Assembly (NCBI RefSeq): GCF_009846885.1
Contig: NZ_WUWM01000007.1
Location: 1 to 64,000, forward strand
DNA from: Paenibacillus puerhi
GTDB taxonomy: Bacteria > Bacillota > Bacilli > Paenibacillales > NBRC-103111
Length of the DNA stretch: 64,000 nucleotides
Reading direction: 5' to 3'
Part shown: one piece after another, positions 35,617-43,596 of the stretch
Position numbering within the stretch: the stretch's first letter is position 1
Layout: every line of letters begins with the position of its first letter
Program-made: the position numbers and the translations under genes
The notes under the pieces: generated by a model
The model's input: only the letters and a program-made list of their open reading frames with translations
Told to the model about the DNA's origin: nothing
Database searches by the model: none

Positions 35617-35653
35617 AAACGGGCTTGCCAATATGAGTACTGCAAGCCCGTTT
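35617..35653. terminator. Bidirectional terminator between convergent genes
   Basis: Arms AAACGGGCTTGC (35617 to 35628) and GCAAGCCCGTTT (35642 to 35653), a perfect 12-bp stem with a 13-base loop. It sits just after the hydrolase-BTAD stop and just after the convergent AbrB stop, so it can serve both. Confidence 0.75.
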
Positions 35654-35669
35654 GTTAGGATCGAAATAC

Positions 35670-35936
35670 TTAAGCTTGCGAATTGCTTGGTCTCATGTGA
35701 TACATTTCACCCAGGCATTCGGAGCAAATATGTCTCTCCTTAAAATCGCTAACTTGTTCCATTGAACCGCAAAAAACACATCGCGGGCGGAATCGTTCCA
35801 GAATGATATGGTCGCCGCTTACGAGAATTTCGACCGGATCTCCTTCATTCATCTGATATCGCTTGCGCAGCGATTTTGGAAGCACAATACGGCCAAGCTG
35901 GTCGACCTTTCGTACGACACCTGCAGGTTTCATCAT
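35670..35936 (-). CDS. abrB: AbrB-family transition-state regulator with zinc-ribbon-like tail
   Basis: 88 residues. The N-terminal swapped-hairpin DNA-binding domain reads GVVRKVDQLGRIVLPKSLRKRY then VEILVSGDHIILERF. The C-terminal part carries two CxxC pairs, Cys53 and 56 and Cys71 and 74, which could bind a metal; Bacillus subtilis AbrB has only one cysteine there. AbrB represses biofilm and stationary-phase genes during growth. ATG with GAGGTGA. Confidence 0.92.
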   Translation of the reverse strand: MMKPAGVVRKVDQLGRIVLPKSLRKRYQMNEGDPVEILVSGDHIILERFRPRCVFCGSMEQVSDFKERHICSECLGEMYHMRPSNSQA

Positions 35937-36116
35937 TAATTCACCTCACTTTTTACACACTGTGAAACAGAATCCACTTCGTAAGGATTCGACATCCGTG
36001 TAAAAATTCCTTCCGCCCGTTGTTCCTTTCTTTCTGCATGCAACCGATCTTCCTCATTTTGTATACCCGGTTCCTAGCCATCCGAAACAGCGGACGAAAA
36101 TTCTTCTGGATATTGG

Positions 36117-36581
36117 CTACTTTAAGCCTGGAAATCCGGTTTGCCTGAGTCCTTCGTAGAGAATAACAGCCGCCGCGTTGGATAGATTCAAGGAACGGAC
36201 AGCGTCCGTCATCGGCATTCTCATCCAAGCGTCAGGATGCGCGGCAAGCAGCTCGGGGTCAAGCCCCTTCGTCTCTTTTCCGAAGACCAGAAAGTCCCCG
36301 TCACGAAATTCCCATTCGGTGTAAAGCTTCTCCGCCTTCGTCGTAGCGAAAATAAATCGGCCTTCGGGATAGAGCTCCTTCACCTCTTGGAACGAATCGT
36401 GATACTCCAGCTTGACCGAATCCCAGTAATCAAGACCTGCCCGTTTGAGGGTTCGATCATCCGTCTGGAAGCCTAGCGGCCGCACCAGATGCAGCCACGT
36501 ACCGGTTGCTGCGCATGTACGGGATATATTTCCGGTATTAGCCGGGATTTCCGGCTCGACGAGCACGATATGAAACGCCAT
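36117..36581 (-). CDS. trmL: tRNA (cytidine/uridine-34 2'-O)-methyltransferase TrmL
   Basis: 154 residues, the usual TrmL length, a SPOUT-fold enzyme. N-terminus MAFHIVLVEPEIPANTGNISRTC; the knot region contains DFLVFGKETKGL near 98, MPMTDAVRSLNLSNAAAVILYE near 125. It methylates the wobble nucleotide of tRNA-Leu isoacceptors. ATG start, monocistronic between AbrB and the OmpR-type regulator. The last codons run into a 180-base gap without recognisable features. Confidence 0.95.
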   Translation of the reverse strand: MAFHIVLVEPEIPANTGNISRTCAATGTWLHLVRPLGFQTDDRTLKRAGLDYWDSVKLEYHDSFQEVKELYPEGRFIFATTKAEKLYTEWEFRDGDFLVFGKETKGLDPELLAAHPDAWMRMPMTDAVRSLNLSNAAAVILYEGLRQTGFPGLK

Positions 36582-36783
36582 ACGGTAACATTCCTTTCAA
36601 TTTTTACACTCGTTTTACTTCATCTTAATATAAGGTTGATAGTCGCTTGAGATAATAACAGAGTAGAACGCGACATAGACCAGACTATAAAATCATAATT
36701 ACATTCAAGAGGATTATCAAGCTTTCATCAGCCAAAATCGGCAAGGACCTCTGCACAGTAACCCGTAAAGGAGAGCTTTGGAA

Positions 36784-37500
36784 ATGATGAAGAAGAAAAT
36801 TCTTGTCGTAGACGATGAACCCTCGATTTCGATGCTCATAGAATTCAATTTGAAACTAGTCGGCTTCGAAGTCCACTGCGTCTATGATGGAGAAGAAGTG
36901 TTCAACGCGATTCGCCACTTCAGACCCGATGTCATCGTATTGGATCTCATGCTTCCGAAGATGGACGGTATTCAAGTATGCCGCAAGCTTCGCAGTCAGA
37001 ATAACATGGTACCGATCGTCATGCTTACGGCCATGCAGGACTTATCCGACAAAATCGCCGGGCTCGATAACGGAGCGGACGATTATATGACCAAGCCTTT
37101 CAGTCCGCAAGAGCTAATCTCCCGTATTCAAGCTATTTTGCGGCGGATCCAAATCTTGCCCTCCGTTACCGAAAACACCCCGGTCGAGATCGGGCCCATC
37201 GTCATTCAACCGGATCAGAGAGAAGTTAAGGTCAAAGGGGAGCCTATAGAGCTTACTCCAAAGGAGTTTGACCTCCTCCTCTTCCTCTGTAAGCATCGCG
37301 GGAAGGTACTCAGCCGTCAGCAGCTGCTTCATGGCGTTTGGGACTACCACTTCCTGGGCGATACCCGGATTGTAGACGTGCATATCAGTCATCTTCGCGA
37401 TAAGATTGAAACGAATGCCCGCACTCCCGAATTTATTGTCACCATCCGCAACGTCGGCTATAAGCTGGCAGAGCCGAGCGTGAAGGAATCGCTTGCCTAG
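36784..37500 (+). CDS. OmpR-family response regulator, orphan
   Basis: 238 residues starting MMKKKILVVDDEP. The receiver domain has Asp in VIVLDLMLPKMDG and Lys in YMTKPFSP; the C-terminal winged helix has ELTPKEFDLLLFLCKHRGKVLSRQQLL and RIVDVHISHLRDKIE. ATG at 36784 with AAAGGAG about ten bases upstream; a TTG at 36778 is in frame but too near the site. No kinase gene follows; a hairpin does. The partner is unknown, and the LytTR-PAS kinase at 17359 is one candidate only by virtue of also being an orphan. Confidence 0.92.
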   Translation: MMKKKILVVDDEPSISMLIEFNLKLVGFEVHCVYDGEEVFNAIRHFRPDVIVLDLMLPKMDGIQVCRKLRSQNNMVPIVMLTAMQDLSDKIAGLDNGADDYMTKPFSPQELISRIQAILRRIQILPSVTENTPVEIGPIVIQPDQREVKVKGEPIELTPKEFDLLLFLCKHRGKVLSRQQLLHGVWDYHFLGDTRIVDVHISHLRDKIETNARTPEFIVTIRNVGYKLAEPSVKESLA

Positions 37501-37529
37501 TTGATTGATAATAAGGATAACAACCTTAA

Positions 37530-37577
37530 AAAGCAGCTCCGCCAGGAACGCGTACGCGTTCCTGGCGGAGCTGCTTT
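37530..37577. terminator. 48-bp perfect palindrome between convergent genes
   Basis: Two 24-base arms are exact reverse complements with no spacer (centre between 37553 and 37554, ACGCGT on each side). It separates the OmpR-type regulator from serC, whose stop is at 37594. Bases 5' on the plus strand are A-rich. It would fold into a hairpin with a very small loop and could stop transcription from both sides. Confidence 0.75.
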
Positions 37578-37593
37578 CGGCTGAGGCCGTATC

Positions 37594-38682
37594 TTAACCG
37601 TTACGCTGCTGGAAGTCGTTCATGAAGGCTGCCAGCGCCTGACAAGCCTCCAGCGGAACCGCATTGTAAGTCGAAGCGCGCAGTCCCCCTACATCGCGGT
37701 GACCCTTCAGTCCGACGAATCCGTTCTGTTCCGATTCTTTGACGAACTTCTTCTCCAGCTCTTCGCTCTCCATACGGAAAGTAATGTTCATAAGCGAACG
37801 ATAGTCCGGCTGGACGACGCCGCGGTAGAAGCCGCCGCTGCGGTCAATGGTTTCATAGATCAGGCTTGTTTTCTCCTTGTTGCGCTTCTCCATAACGGCA
37901 ACCCCGCCATTGTCCCGGATCCACTTCAGAACCAGATTGACCATATAAACGGAATATACCGGCGGTGTATTGTACAGAGAGTTCCCTTTGGCATGGGTAT
38001 CATAGCGAAGCATCGTTGCGATGTTCTTCGGCGATTCCTGCACGAGCTCGTCGCGTACGATAACTACGGTTACGCCCGATGGTCCCAGGTTCTTCTGTGC
38101 ACCGGCATAAATCATCCCAAACTTCGACACATCGACCGGCCGACACAAAATATCGCTGGACATATCTCCGATCAGCGGTACGTTTCCGGTATCCGGGTAT
38201 TGTGCATACTGTGTGCCTTCGATCGTCTCATTGGAGGTGATGTGCAAATAAGCCGCATTATCACCGAGACGAAGCTGGCTAACATCCGGAATTTTTGAGA
38301 ATTTGTCGCCTTCGGAGCTAGCCGCGATCGCAGTCTCTCCATAAAGCTTCGCTTCCTTGATCGCCTTGTTGGCCCAAGCTCCGGTCTGTACGTAGTACGC
38401 GGTTTGGCCGGCACTCAAAAAATTCATCGGAATCATAGCGAACTGGGTGCTGGCGCCGCCTTGAAGGAACATGACTTTATAGCCATCAGGAATGGCGTAC
38501 AGTTCCTTCAAGAGGCTTTGTGTTTCTTCATTCAGCTGTTCGTACTGGGAGCTGCGGTGCGAAATTTCCATGATGGACATGCCGATGCCCTGATATTCTA
38601 CAAATTGTTCCTGCGCCTTCTGGAGAACTTCCAGGGGCAGCGCTGCCGGGCCTGCGTTGAAATTATAAGCGCGCTTTGTCAC
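37594..38682 (-). CDS. serC: Phosphoserine aminotransferase SerC
   Basis: 362 residues from GTG at 38682, chosen because AAAGGTG lies about eight bases upstream and it gives the family start MTKRAYNFNAGPAALP; an ATG 24 bases earlier lacks a site. PLP Lys is in IYAGAQKNLGPSGVT near residue 195; other signatures are FLQGGASTQFAMIP, THITSNETIEGTQY-like, and NMTFRM-like region. It converts phosphohydroxypyruvate to phosphoserine in serine synthesis; also used for vitamin B6. No T-box or riboswitch is evident upstream. Confidence 0.95.
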   Translation of the reverse strand: MTKRAYNFNAGPAALPLEVLQKAQEQFVEYQGIGMSIMEISHRSSQYEQLNEETQSLLKELYAIPDGYKVMFLQGGASTQFAMIPMNFLSAGQTAYYVQTGAWANKAIKEAKLYGETAIAASSEGDKFSKIPDVSQLRLGDNAAYLHITSNETIEGTQYAQYPDTGNVPLIGDMSSDILCRPVDVSKFGMIYAGAQKNLGPSGVTVVIVRDELVQESPKNIATMLRYDTHAKGNSLYNTPPVYSVYMVNLVLKWIRDNGGVAVMEKRNKEKTSLIYETIDRSGGFYRGVVQPDYRSLMNITFRMESEELEKKFVKESEQNGFVGLKGHRDVGGLRASTYNAVPLEACQALAAFMNDFQQRNG

Positions 38683-38843
38683 TAGCTTCACACCTTTGCT
38701 TTTCATAGGATATCGCTATGATAGCAAAGGTTGAGGCGTCGATTCAAGTATTAGTTTCTTTAATAGACTGAACTTGCTTCCACTTGTCTTGGGGGACCGG
38801 TCGCTAGAGAATAAAAACGTAGAGGGAATGGTGAGGTAGCGGA

Positions 38844-39029
38844 CTAGCGCTCCATCTCGCTTGCGTGATACGCATGGTTACTTTCAGGGAGAGCGGTCTT
38901 AGGGGGGGACTCCATTCCGGCAGTCGCATGGACCGCTGTTTCAAAGGCTAATAATTCCATGGCTTTGATCGGATTTATTCCCATTTGCCGCAATGCGTGC
39001 TTAATGTCCAAAGATATGGCTGTTTCCAT
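38844..39029 (-). CDS. Small protein, 61 residues, unknown
   Basis: ATG at 39029 with GAGAGAGG six bases upstream. The product begins METAISLDIKHALRQMGINP, helix-prone, and ends with a less ordered Pro/His-rich tail. No family recognised. It lies downstream of sinR, beyond sinR's terminator, so it is probably transcribed from its own promoter. An inverted repeat ATATTCA-CAAAAC-TGAATAT (39050 to 39069) lies just upstream, and a 14-bp palindrome AAAATAGCTATTTT at 39125 to 39138. It does not resemble SinI. Confidence 0.5.
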   Translation of the reverse strand: METAISLDIKHALRQMGINPIKAMELLAFETAVHATAGMESPPKTALPESNHAYHASEMER

Positions 39030-39049
39030 ATATACCTCTCTCTCTGTTC

Positions 39050-39138
39050 ATATTCACAAAACTGAATATACTCCTTATCCCTGTTACGTATTTTATCGGG
39101 TAATCCGCATTTTTTTGATAGTCTAAAATAGCTATTTT
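39050..39138 (-). promoter_or_regulatory. Two dyads upstream of the 61-residue ORF
   Basis: ATATTCA-N6-TGAATAT (39050 to 39069) and AAAATAGCTATTTT (39125 to 39138) are both perfect palindromes in AT-rich noncoding DNA. They could be operators or a leader hairpin. No clear -10 or -35 pair was found. Confidence 0.35.
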
Positions 39139-39211
39139 CTTGGTTATAAAGATTTTTTTAGAATATCAAAATTCCCTGGATAGCCTCAGCATTTGTCACG
39201 TATTGTCACAC

Positions 39212-39242
39212 AAAAAAGCAGCAAGCCATTACTGGGCTTGCT
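39212..39242 (-). terminator. Intrinsic terminator of sinR
   Basis: On the minus strand AGCAAGCC, a 7-base loop, GGCTTGCT, then GCTTTTTT. The stem overlaps the last codons and the stop of sinR. Confidence 0.8.
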
Positions 39243-39573
39243 CGTAAGTGAGAGCTTCCCGGGATTTGAGCTGTCTGACCATCCGGCGAAGGGTATCCTT
39301 GCTCAGGCCTAGCTCGTTCAGCTCCTGTATAATCTGAACCCATTCCTGATCGATAGGCTCCGTTTTATTATCCGAAGTTTCATGCAGTATGAGGGATTGC
39401 ACCGTAACGCCCAGCACCGGCGCCAGCTTGCGCAAAAATTGGATGGATGGATTGGATTGAAGATCCCGCTCGATGGAGCTAAGGTACGATTTGGCGACGC
39501 CTGCCCGCGCAGCAAGTTCCGTTATGGACATACGCTTCTGATGACGAAGATTTTGAATACGTGTACCGATCAT
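39229..39573 (-). CDS. sinR: SinR-type biofilm master repressor
   Basis: 114 residues. The XRE helix-turn-helix (MSITELAARAGVAKSYLSSIERDLQ) matches SinR closely, including the SNPSIQFLRKLAPVLGV stretch. The C-terminal PIDQEWVQIIQELNELGLSKDTLRRMV resembles the SinI-binding helical hairpin of SinR. SinR represses matrix operons and is relieved by SinI; no sinI gene is seen here. ATG with AGGAGGAAT. It is divergent from the first XRE gene, and two GATAC-N5-GTATC dyads lie in the shared region. Confidence 0.92.
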   Translation of the reverse strand: MIGTRIQNLRHQKRMSITELAARAGVAKSYLSSIERDLQSNPSIQFLRKLAPVLGVTVQSLILHETSDNKTEPIDQEWVQIIQELNELGLSKDTLRRMVRQLKSREALTYEQAQ

Positions 39574-39627
39574 TCGAGGATTCCTCCTAAATAGATATGG
39601 AATGGCAAGACGTCTTCCTCACAATCA

Positions 39628-39665
39628 TATACTCATTGTATCATAAAAAAGATACTATTTGTATC
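39628..39665. promoter_or_regulatory. Paired GATAC-N5-GTATC operators between sinR and xre1
   Basis: TATACTCATTGTATC (39628 to 39642) and GATACTATTTGTATC (39651 to 39665). The first has one mismatch to the dyad and the second is perfect. Their centres are 23 bases apart, as in the matching pair near 40250. They lie 55 to 92 bases upstream of sinR. Confidence 0.65.
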
Positions 39666-39725
39666 ATTCATAAAAATTTTAACAAAAATAATACCAAAGT
39701 CCCTATTGATTTCCATTTCTAGTTC

Positions 39726-39754
39726 TTCACAAACCTTGCTACGTAATGTATAAT
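39726..39754 (+). promoter_or_regulatory. xre1 promoter with overlapping operator
   Basis: TTCACA (39726 to 39731), 17-base spacer, TATAAT (39749 to 39754). A degenerate operator GCTACGTAATGTATA (39739 to 39753) covers the spacer and the -10 box. The sequence around it, TACGTAATGTATAAT, is repeated at the xre2 promoter. Confidence 0.65.
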
Positions 39755-39830
39755 CAAAACGTAAATGACTCCAACACAATTCGACAATTTCAATATTTAG
39801 GTACAATAGCAGTTTGGAGGGACAGACAAA

Positions 39831-40202
39831 ATGAATATGATCGGGGAAAGGATCGCTCTTCTTCGGGAGAAAATGGGTATGACGCAAGAGGAACTTTCCA
39901 AGAAGATCGATATTTCCCGTGCTTCACTATGCCATTACGAGAAAAGCCGCAGGGAACCGGACTATGAGACCCTCATGAAGATTGCGGATCTCTTTAGAGT
40001 TTCAGCCGACTATCTCATGGGCAGGACGAATGACCCCCACCAAACTTTAGACCCAAATATTCGGTCGTTTGTCGATCAGCTCGAATTGTCGGATGAACTC
40101 TTGGTGGATAAATTTGCTTTGATGGTGGACGGCACCAAGTTATCCTTCGAAGAAGCCAAACGCTTTATTGCCTTTGTAAGAGCAGAACGGGCCATCAGGT
40201 AA
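39831..40202 (+). CDS. XRE-family repressor, first of a tandem pair
   Basis: 123 residues. An N-terminal helix-turn-helix (MTQEELSKKIDISRASLCHYEKSRREPDYETLMKIADLF, seen in parts) resembles the phage PBSX Xre repressor class. A C-terminal domain (LELSDELLVDKFAL, LSFEEAKRFIAFVRAER) is shared with its neighbour at 40625, to which it is strongly similar along its full length. ATG with GGAGGG about ten bases upstream. Its promoter carries a GATAC-type dyad, suggesting autoregulation. Confidence 0.9.
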   Translation: MNMIGERIALLREKMGMTQEELSKKIDISRASLCHYEKSRREPDYETLMKIADLFRVSADYLMGRTNDPHQTLDPNIRSFVDQLELSDELLVDKFALMVDGTKLSFEEAKRFIAFVRAERAIR

Positions 40203-40624
40203 AGATAGCTGGAAAAGATGTATAGAAAGAAGAAGGCCCGCATACAATACTTATTGTAACATAGATAAGATACATATTGTATCACTTAATGGAAATTTTA
40301 TACTCTAAAATTTCCTTTGTAGGAATGTGGATCTATTCTTCACAAACGCCGATACGTAATGTATAATTTACTTATTCGCAAGCAATAATGATCTGTAGAT
40401 CCCCCCCTGTTCTTAATGGCTAACGTTTTGACGTCATTATTTCAGAAAGCATTTACATCACGCCAGCGGTTCGGCGTTCGGGGTGTTTGTCGAGGTATAT
40501 TCCCCCCCGGCGCCTCACTTGAATCATGACGTATGATCCGAAAGGCATAGGAAAGGTGCTACGGAACTCATAACCTCTATCTTACGATCAGGTATATTTT
40601 AACAACCGATTGGGGTGATCACTG
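40203..40624 (+). promoter_or_regulatory. xre2 upstream region: paired dyads and leader
   Basis: A 422-base gap. It holds AATACTTATTGTAAC (40246 to 40260, weak) and GATACATATTGTATC (40269 to 40283, perfect), centres 23 apart. About 56 bases later come TTCACA (40339 to 40344), 17 bases, and TATAAT (40362 to 40367), overlapped by GATACGTAATGTATA (40351 to 40365). A leader of about 250 bases follows with two C-runs and no convincing ORF. The layout repeats that at 39628 to 39754, so the regulatory region and gene were duplicated together. Confidence 0.65.
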
Positions 40625-40993
40625 TTGGGGCAAATAGGAAATAGAATCGCTGCTCTGCGCGAGAAACAAGCCATGACCCAAGAAGAACTATCGATTAAGC
40701 TTGATATTTCCAGAGCATCCTTGTCGCATTACGAGAAGAATCGAAGAGAACCAGACTATGACACGCTGGTAAAGATTGCGAATTTCTTCAAAGTTTCCAT
40801 TGATTTTTTACTTGGCCGCACGGAAGATCCGGATATGGTGCTGGATTCAGAGGTCCGCTTGTTCGTGGACAGCCTGGAGCTTTCCGATGAACGTATAATG
40901 CAGAACTTTGCGCTAACGATTGACGGCAAGGAATTAACGCCCGAGGAAGCCAAACGTTTTATCGCCTTTGTACGGGCAGAACGCTCCTTCTAA
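40625..40993 (+). CDS. XRE-family repressor, second of a tandem pair
   Basis: 122 residues from a TTG with GGGGTGATC about eight bases upstream. The helix-turn-helix begins MTQEELSIKLDISRASLSHY and the C-terminal part (LELSDERIMQNFALTIDGKELTPEEAKRF, in pieces) parallels its neighbour. The pair differs mainly at a few positions in the first helices and in the middle region, so they may have split specificity. It lies just before the convergent end of the EPS operon. Its promoter holds a GATAC dyad. Confidence 0.9.
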   Translation: MGQIGNRIAALREKQAMTQEELSIKLDISRASLSHYEKNRREPDYDTLVKIANFFKVSIDFLLGRTEDPDMVLDSEVRLFVDSLELSDERIMQNFALTIDGKELTPEEAKRFIAFVRAERSF

Positions 40994-41002
40994 CGGCAAA
41001 AC

Positions 41003-41025
41003 GCCCCCGACCCAAGGTCGGGGGC
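41003..41025. terminator. Terminator at the end of the EPS operon and xre2
   Basis: Perfect arms GCCCCCGACC and GGTCGGGGGC with a 3-base loop. On the minus strand it is followed by GTTTTG, closing the long EPS operon; on the plus strand by TTCATT, after xre2. Confidence 0.85.
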
Positions 41026-41051
41026 TTCATTGTGTCTGCTGACCGAGAGCA

Positions 41052-42422
41052 TTAGCCTACGACAGCGCAATAACCGCATATTTCTTCCCAGGACATGCAA
41101 AGCCGGATAATATCCTCTTCTACCAGTTCGCTTCCCCGTTGTACTTCGATGATCTCCAGATCGGTTGTCGCACGGATGCTGTGCTTCGTTTCCGCCGGTA
41201 TTTTTAGCACGTCTCCAGCCTGGACCGGAACAAACGCGCCATTCACGACCACTTCGCCTTCTCCTGCTATAATCGTCCATACCTCACTGCGCTTGTAATG
41301 GATCTGATAGCTCAGATTTTTACCGGCGGCTACAAAAATCCGCTTGGTCAGCACTTCGCTGCCGTCGGATTGCTTCTTATAGTCCAGCACCCGGTAGGAT
41401 CCCCAGCGGCGCTCTTCGTACATCGGCCGCTGCTCGAATGCCTGGATCAGATCCTTGACTCGCGGACTCGCTTCTTTCTCCGCTACCAATATCCCGTCCG
41501 GACTTGTGGATACGATAATATTCGACAAGCCGAGCACGGCTACCGGTATATCCAGCTCATTGATCAGATGCGTGTTTTTCGAATCCGGGCATACGCTGCC
41601 GCGACCGATAATAGTCGTCTCGATTTCCTCGGTCAGCGTATTCCAGGTCCCCAGGTCCTTCCAGTACCCGTCGTAAGGGACTACCGCGATATGCTCGGCC
41701 TTCTCTACGACCTCGTAATCGAAGCTGATCTTCTTCATCTTCCCGTACTGCTTCAGCATCTCCTCATACTGGATGGGGAGCCCTTGGGCGATCAGAAGCT
41801 GAATGATGTAATTCAGTCGGAATGCAAAAACCCCGCAGTTCCAAAGCGCCTGCTGCTCGATCAGCTCTTTCGCTTTGTCCTCACGGGGTTTTTCGGTGAA
41901 GTGGCTGACGGTTGCATAGGACCCGCCCTCCCCTTCCTTAGGTACGATATATCCGTATTTCTCCGAAGGATAGGTCGGCTTGACCCCCATCAAGGCCAGA
42001 TCTGCCCCGGATTCGGCGATGACCTGCTCCAGCTCCTTCACCTTGGCGAAGAAACGGTCCTCCACAAAGGGATCGACAGGCAGTACAGCCACGACCTCAT
42101 TCAGACTGACGCCAACCATGGAGTAAAGATAGGTCGCCGCCAAGGCGATGGCCGGGAAAGTATCACGGCGTTCCGGCTCGATAATGACTGGAGCTTCGAT
42201 GCCGACCTGGCTCTGGATCATGTCGATCTGGGACTTGCCGGAAGCGATATAGGAATCCCCGGCCAGCCCTTCGCGATCCAGCTGTCTCCACACCCGCTGC
42301 ACCATCGATTCAAGCTGCTGCTCGTCGTTTTTCAGCACCTTGAGAAATTGCTTCGAACGGGAATCGTTGGACAAGGGCCATAGTCTTTTTCCTGAACCGC
42401 CAGACAAAAGGATCAATTTCAT
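41052..42422 (-). CDS. manC: Mannose-1-phosphate guanylyltransferase (ManC-like) with cupin tail
   Basis: 456 residues. The N-terminal nucleotidyltransferase starts LILLSGGSGKRLWPLSND with the pyrophosphorylase signature, then FVEDRFF and FTEKPRED. A type II phosphomannose-isomerase-like cupin fills the C-terminus (TKRIFVAAGKNLSYQIHYKRSE, LKIPAETKHSIRA). It makes GDP-mannose from GTP and mannose-1-phosphate for the EPS. It is the last gene of the operon; no separate ManB or PMI is in the window. Confidence 0.93.
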   Translation of the reverse strand: MKLILLSGGSGKRLWPLSNDSRSKQFLKVLKNDEQQLESMVQRVWRQLDREGLAGDSYIASGKSQIDMIQSQVGIEAPVIIEPERRDTFPAIALAATYLYSMVGVSLNEVVAVLPVDPFVEDRFFAKVKELEQVIAESGADLALMGVKPTYPSEKYGYIVPKEGEGGSYATVSHFTEKPREDKAKELIEQQALWNCGVFAFRLNYIIQLLIAQGLPIQYEEMLKQYGKMKKISFDYEVVEKAEHIAVVPYDGYWKDLGTWNTLTEEIETTIIGRGSVCPDSKNTHLINELDIPVAVLGLSNIIVSTSPDGILVAEKEASPRVKDLIQAFEQRPMYEERRWGSYRVLDYKKQSDGSEVLTKRIFVAAGKNLSYQIHYKRSEVWTIIAGEGEVVVNGAFVPVQAGDVLKIPAETKHSIRATTDLEIIEVQRGSELVEEDIIRLCMSWEEICGYCAVVG

Positions 42423-42459
42423 ACCAAGCTCACACTCCGCTCTCTATAGGATTTAAGAA

Positions 42460-43596
42460 TTAGGTTTTAGTTACAGCGACGTAAGGATACGCATCGGAGT
42501 CTCTTTGCATATGTCGTTCAACCAGCGCCAGCAGTTCTTCCTTGAAGCGCTGCTCGCTGAACTTCTCGGCGTGCTGCCGAATTCGCAGCGGATTCCAGCT
42601 CATCAGCTCGAACTCTTCTAAAGCGGCTGCCAGCGAATCGACGGTCTGCTCTGCAAAATAGCAGCCATTGACGCCTGGTATAACGGTATCCAGCGCGCCG
42701 CCTCCGCGGTAAGCGATAACCGGACGGCCGCAGGCATTGGCTTCAAGCGGCGTAATGCCGAAATCCTCCAGCCCCGGGAACAGAAAGGCCCGGCAGTTTC
42801 TCATATACCGGACGACCTCTTCGTCGGGAAGACGTCCGGTGAATTGAACGCTGTCGCCGGCCAGCGACCGAAGCCGTTCCAGATCGGGTCCGCCTCCGAT
42901 CACTACCAGCTTCTTGCCGAGTCGGCTGCAGGCTTGAACCGCGAGATCGATTTTTTTATAGGAAACGAGCCGGGATACGACCAGGAAGTAATCGCCCGCC
43001 GGCTCAGGGTTCATCTCATACCGCTCTATATCGACCGGCGGATAAATTTTGACCGCCTGTCTGTCGTAGCAGGATTCGATCCGCTGCTGCACGACCGAGG
43101 AATTGGCAATCAGGTGATGGACGCGGCGGGTCGAGCGAATGTCCCATTGCTTCAGCAGCTTGACGGTATGGCTTGCCAGCCATTTGACCGGAGCGGGCAC
43201 CTTCATGCCTTCCATGTAAGTGGCGAAATCCCACGCAAAGCGCATCGGCGTATGGCAGTAGCAGATATGTACGGTTTTTCCCGAGATGGGGACGCCTTTG
43301 GCATACGCGCTGCTTGAGCTGAGCACCAGATCATACTCCCTCAGATCCATCGATTGGACAGCGAAGGGGTATAGCCAGAAAAACTGTTTAAACCTCTGCA
43401 GCACACCAGGGATGCGCTGCATCCAGGTGGTCCGGATATCCGCGTCCTGCAGCTCTTTGAGCAGGATGCCCCGGTCCGCAATGGTCGTATAGATAGGGGC
43501 ATCGGGGAACATCTTGTGGAAGACCGCCACAACCCGCTCCGCTCCCCCCATCTGATTCAAGTAATCATGTACGATCGCTACCTTCAAAGGCTTCAT
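42460..43596 (-). CDS. Family 4 glycosyltransferase (mannosyltransferase-like)
   Basis: 378 residues. The opening KVAIVHDYLNQMGGAERV and the region HICYCHTPMRFAWDF are shared with WbaZ-type enzymes. The donor domain has VSRLVSYKKIDLAV near 210 and E-x7-E in LEDFGITPLEANACG near 278. The GDP-Man enzyme gene follows directly, so GDP-mannose is a likely donor, by inference. The start overlaps the upstream gene by four bases. Confidence 0.88.
   Translation of the reverse strand: MKPLKVAIVHDYLNQMGGAERVVAVFHKMFPDAPIYTTIADRGILLKELQDADIRTTWMQRIPGVLQRFKQFFWLYPFAVQSMDLREYDLVLSSSSAYAKGVPISGKTVHICYCHTPMRFAWDFATYMEGMKVPAPVKWLASHTVKLLKQWDIRSTRRVHHLIANSSVVQQRIESCYDRQAVKIYPPVDIERYEMNPEPAGDYFLVVSRLVSYKKIDLAVQACSRLGKKLVVIGGGPDLERLRSLAGDSVQFTGRLPDEEVVRYMRNCRAFLFPGLEDFGITPLEANACGRPVIAYRGGGALDTVIPGVNGCYFAEQTVDSLAAALEEFELMSWNPLRIRQHAEKFSEQRFKEELLALVERHMQRDSDAYPYVAVTKT

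Noticed and set aside
40416-40529. 37-codon plus-strand frame in the xre2 leader
   Set aside because: No ribosome site and no protein-like character.
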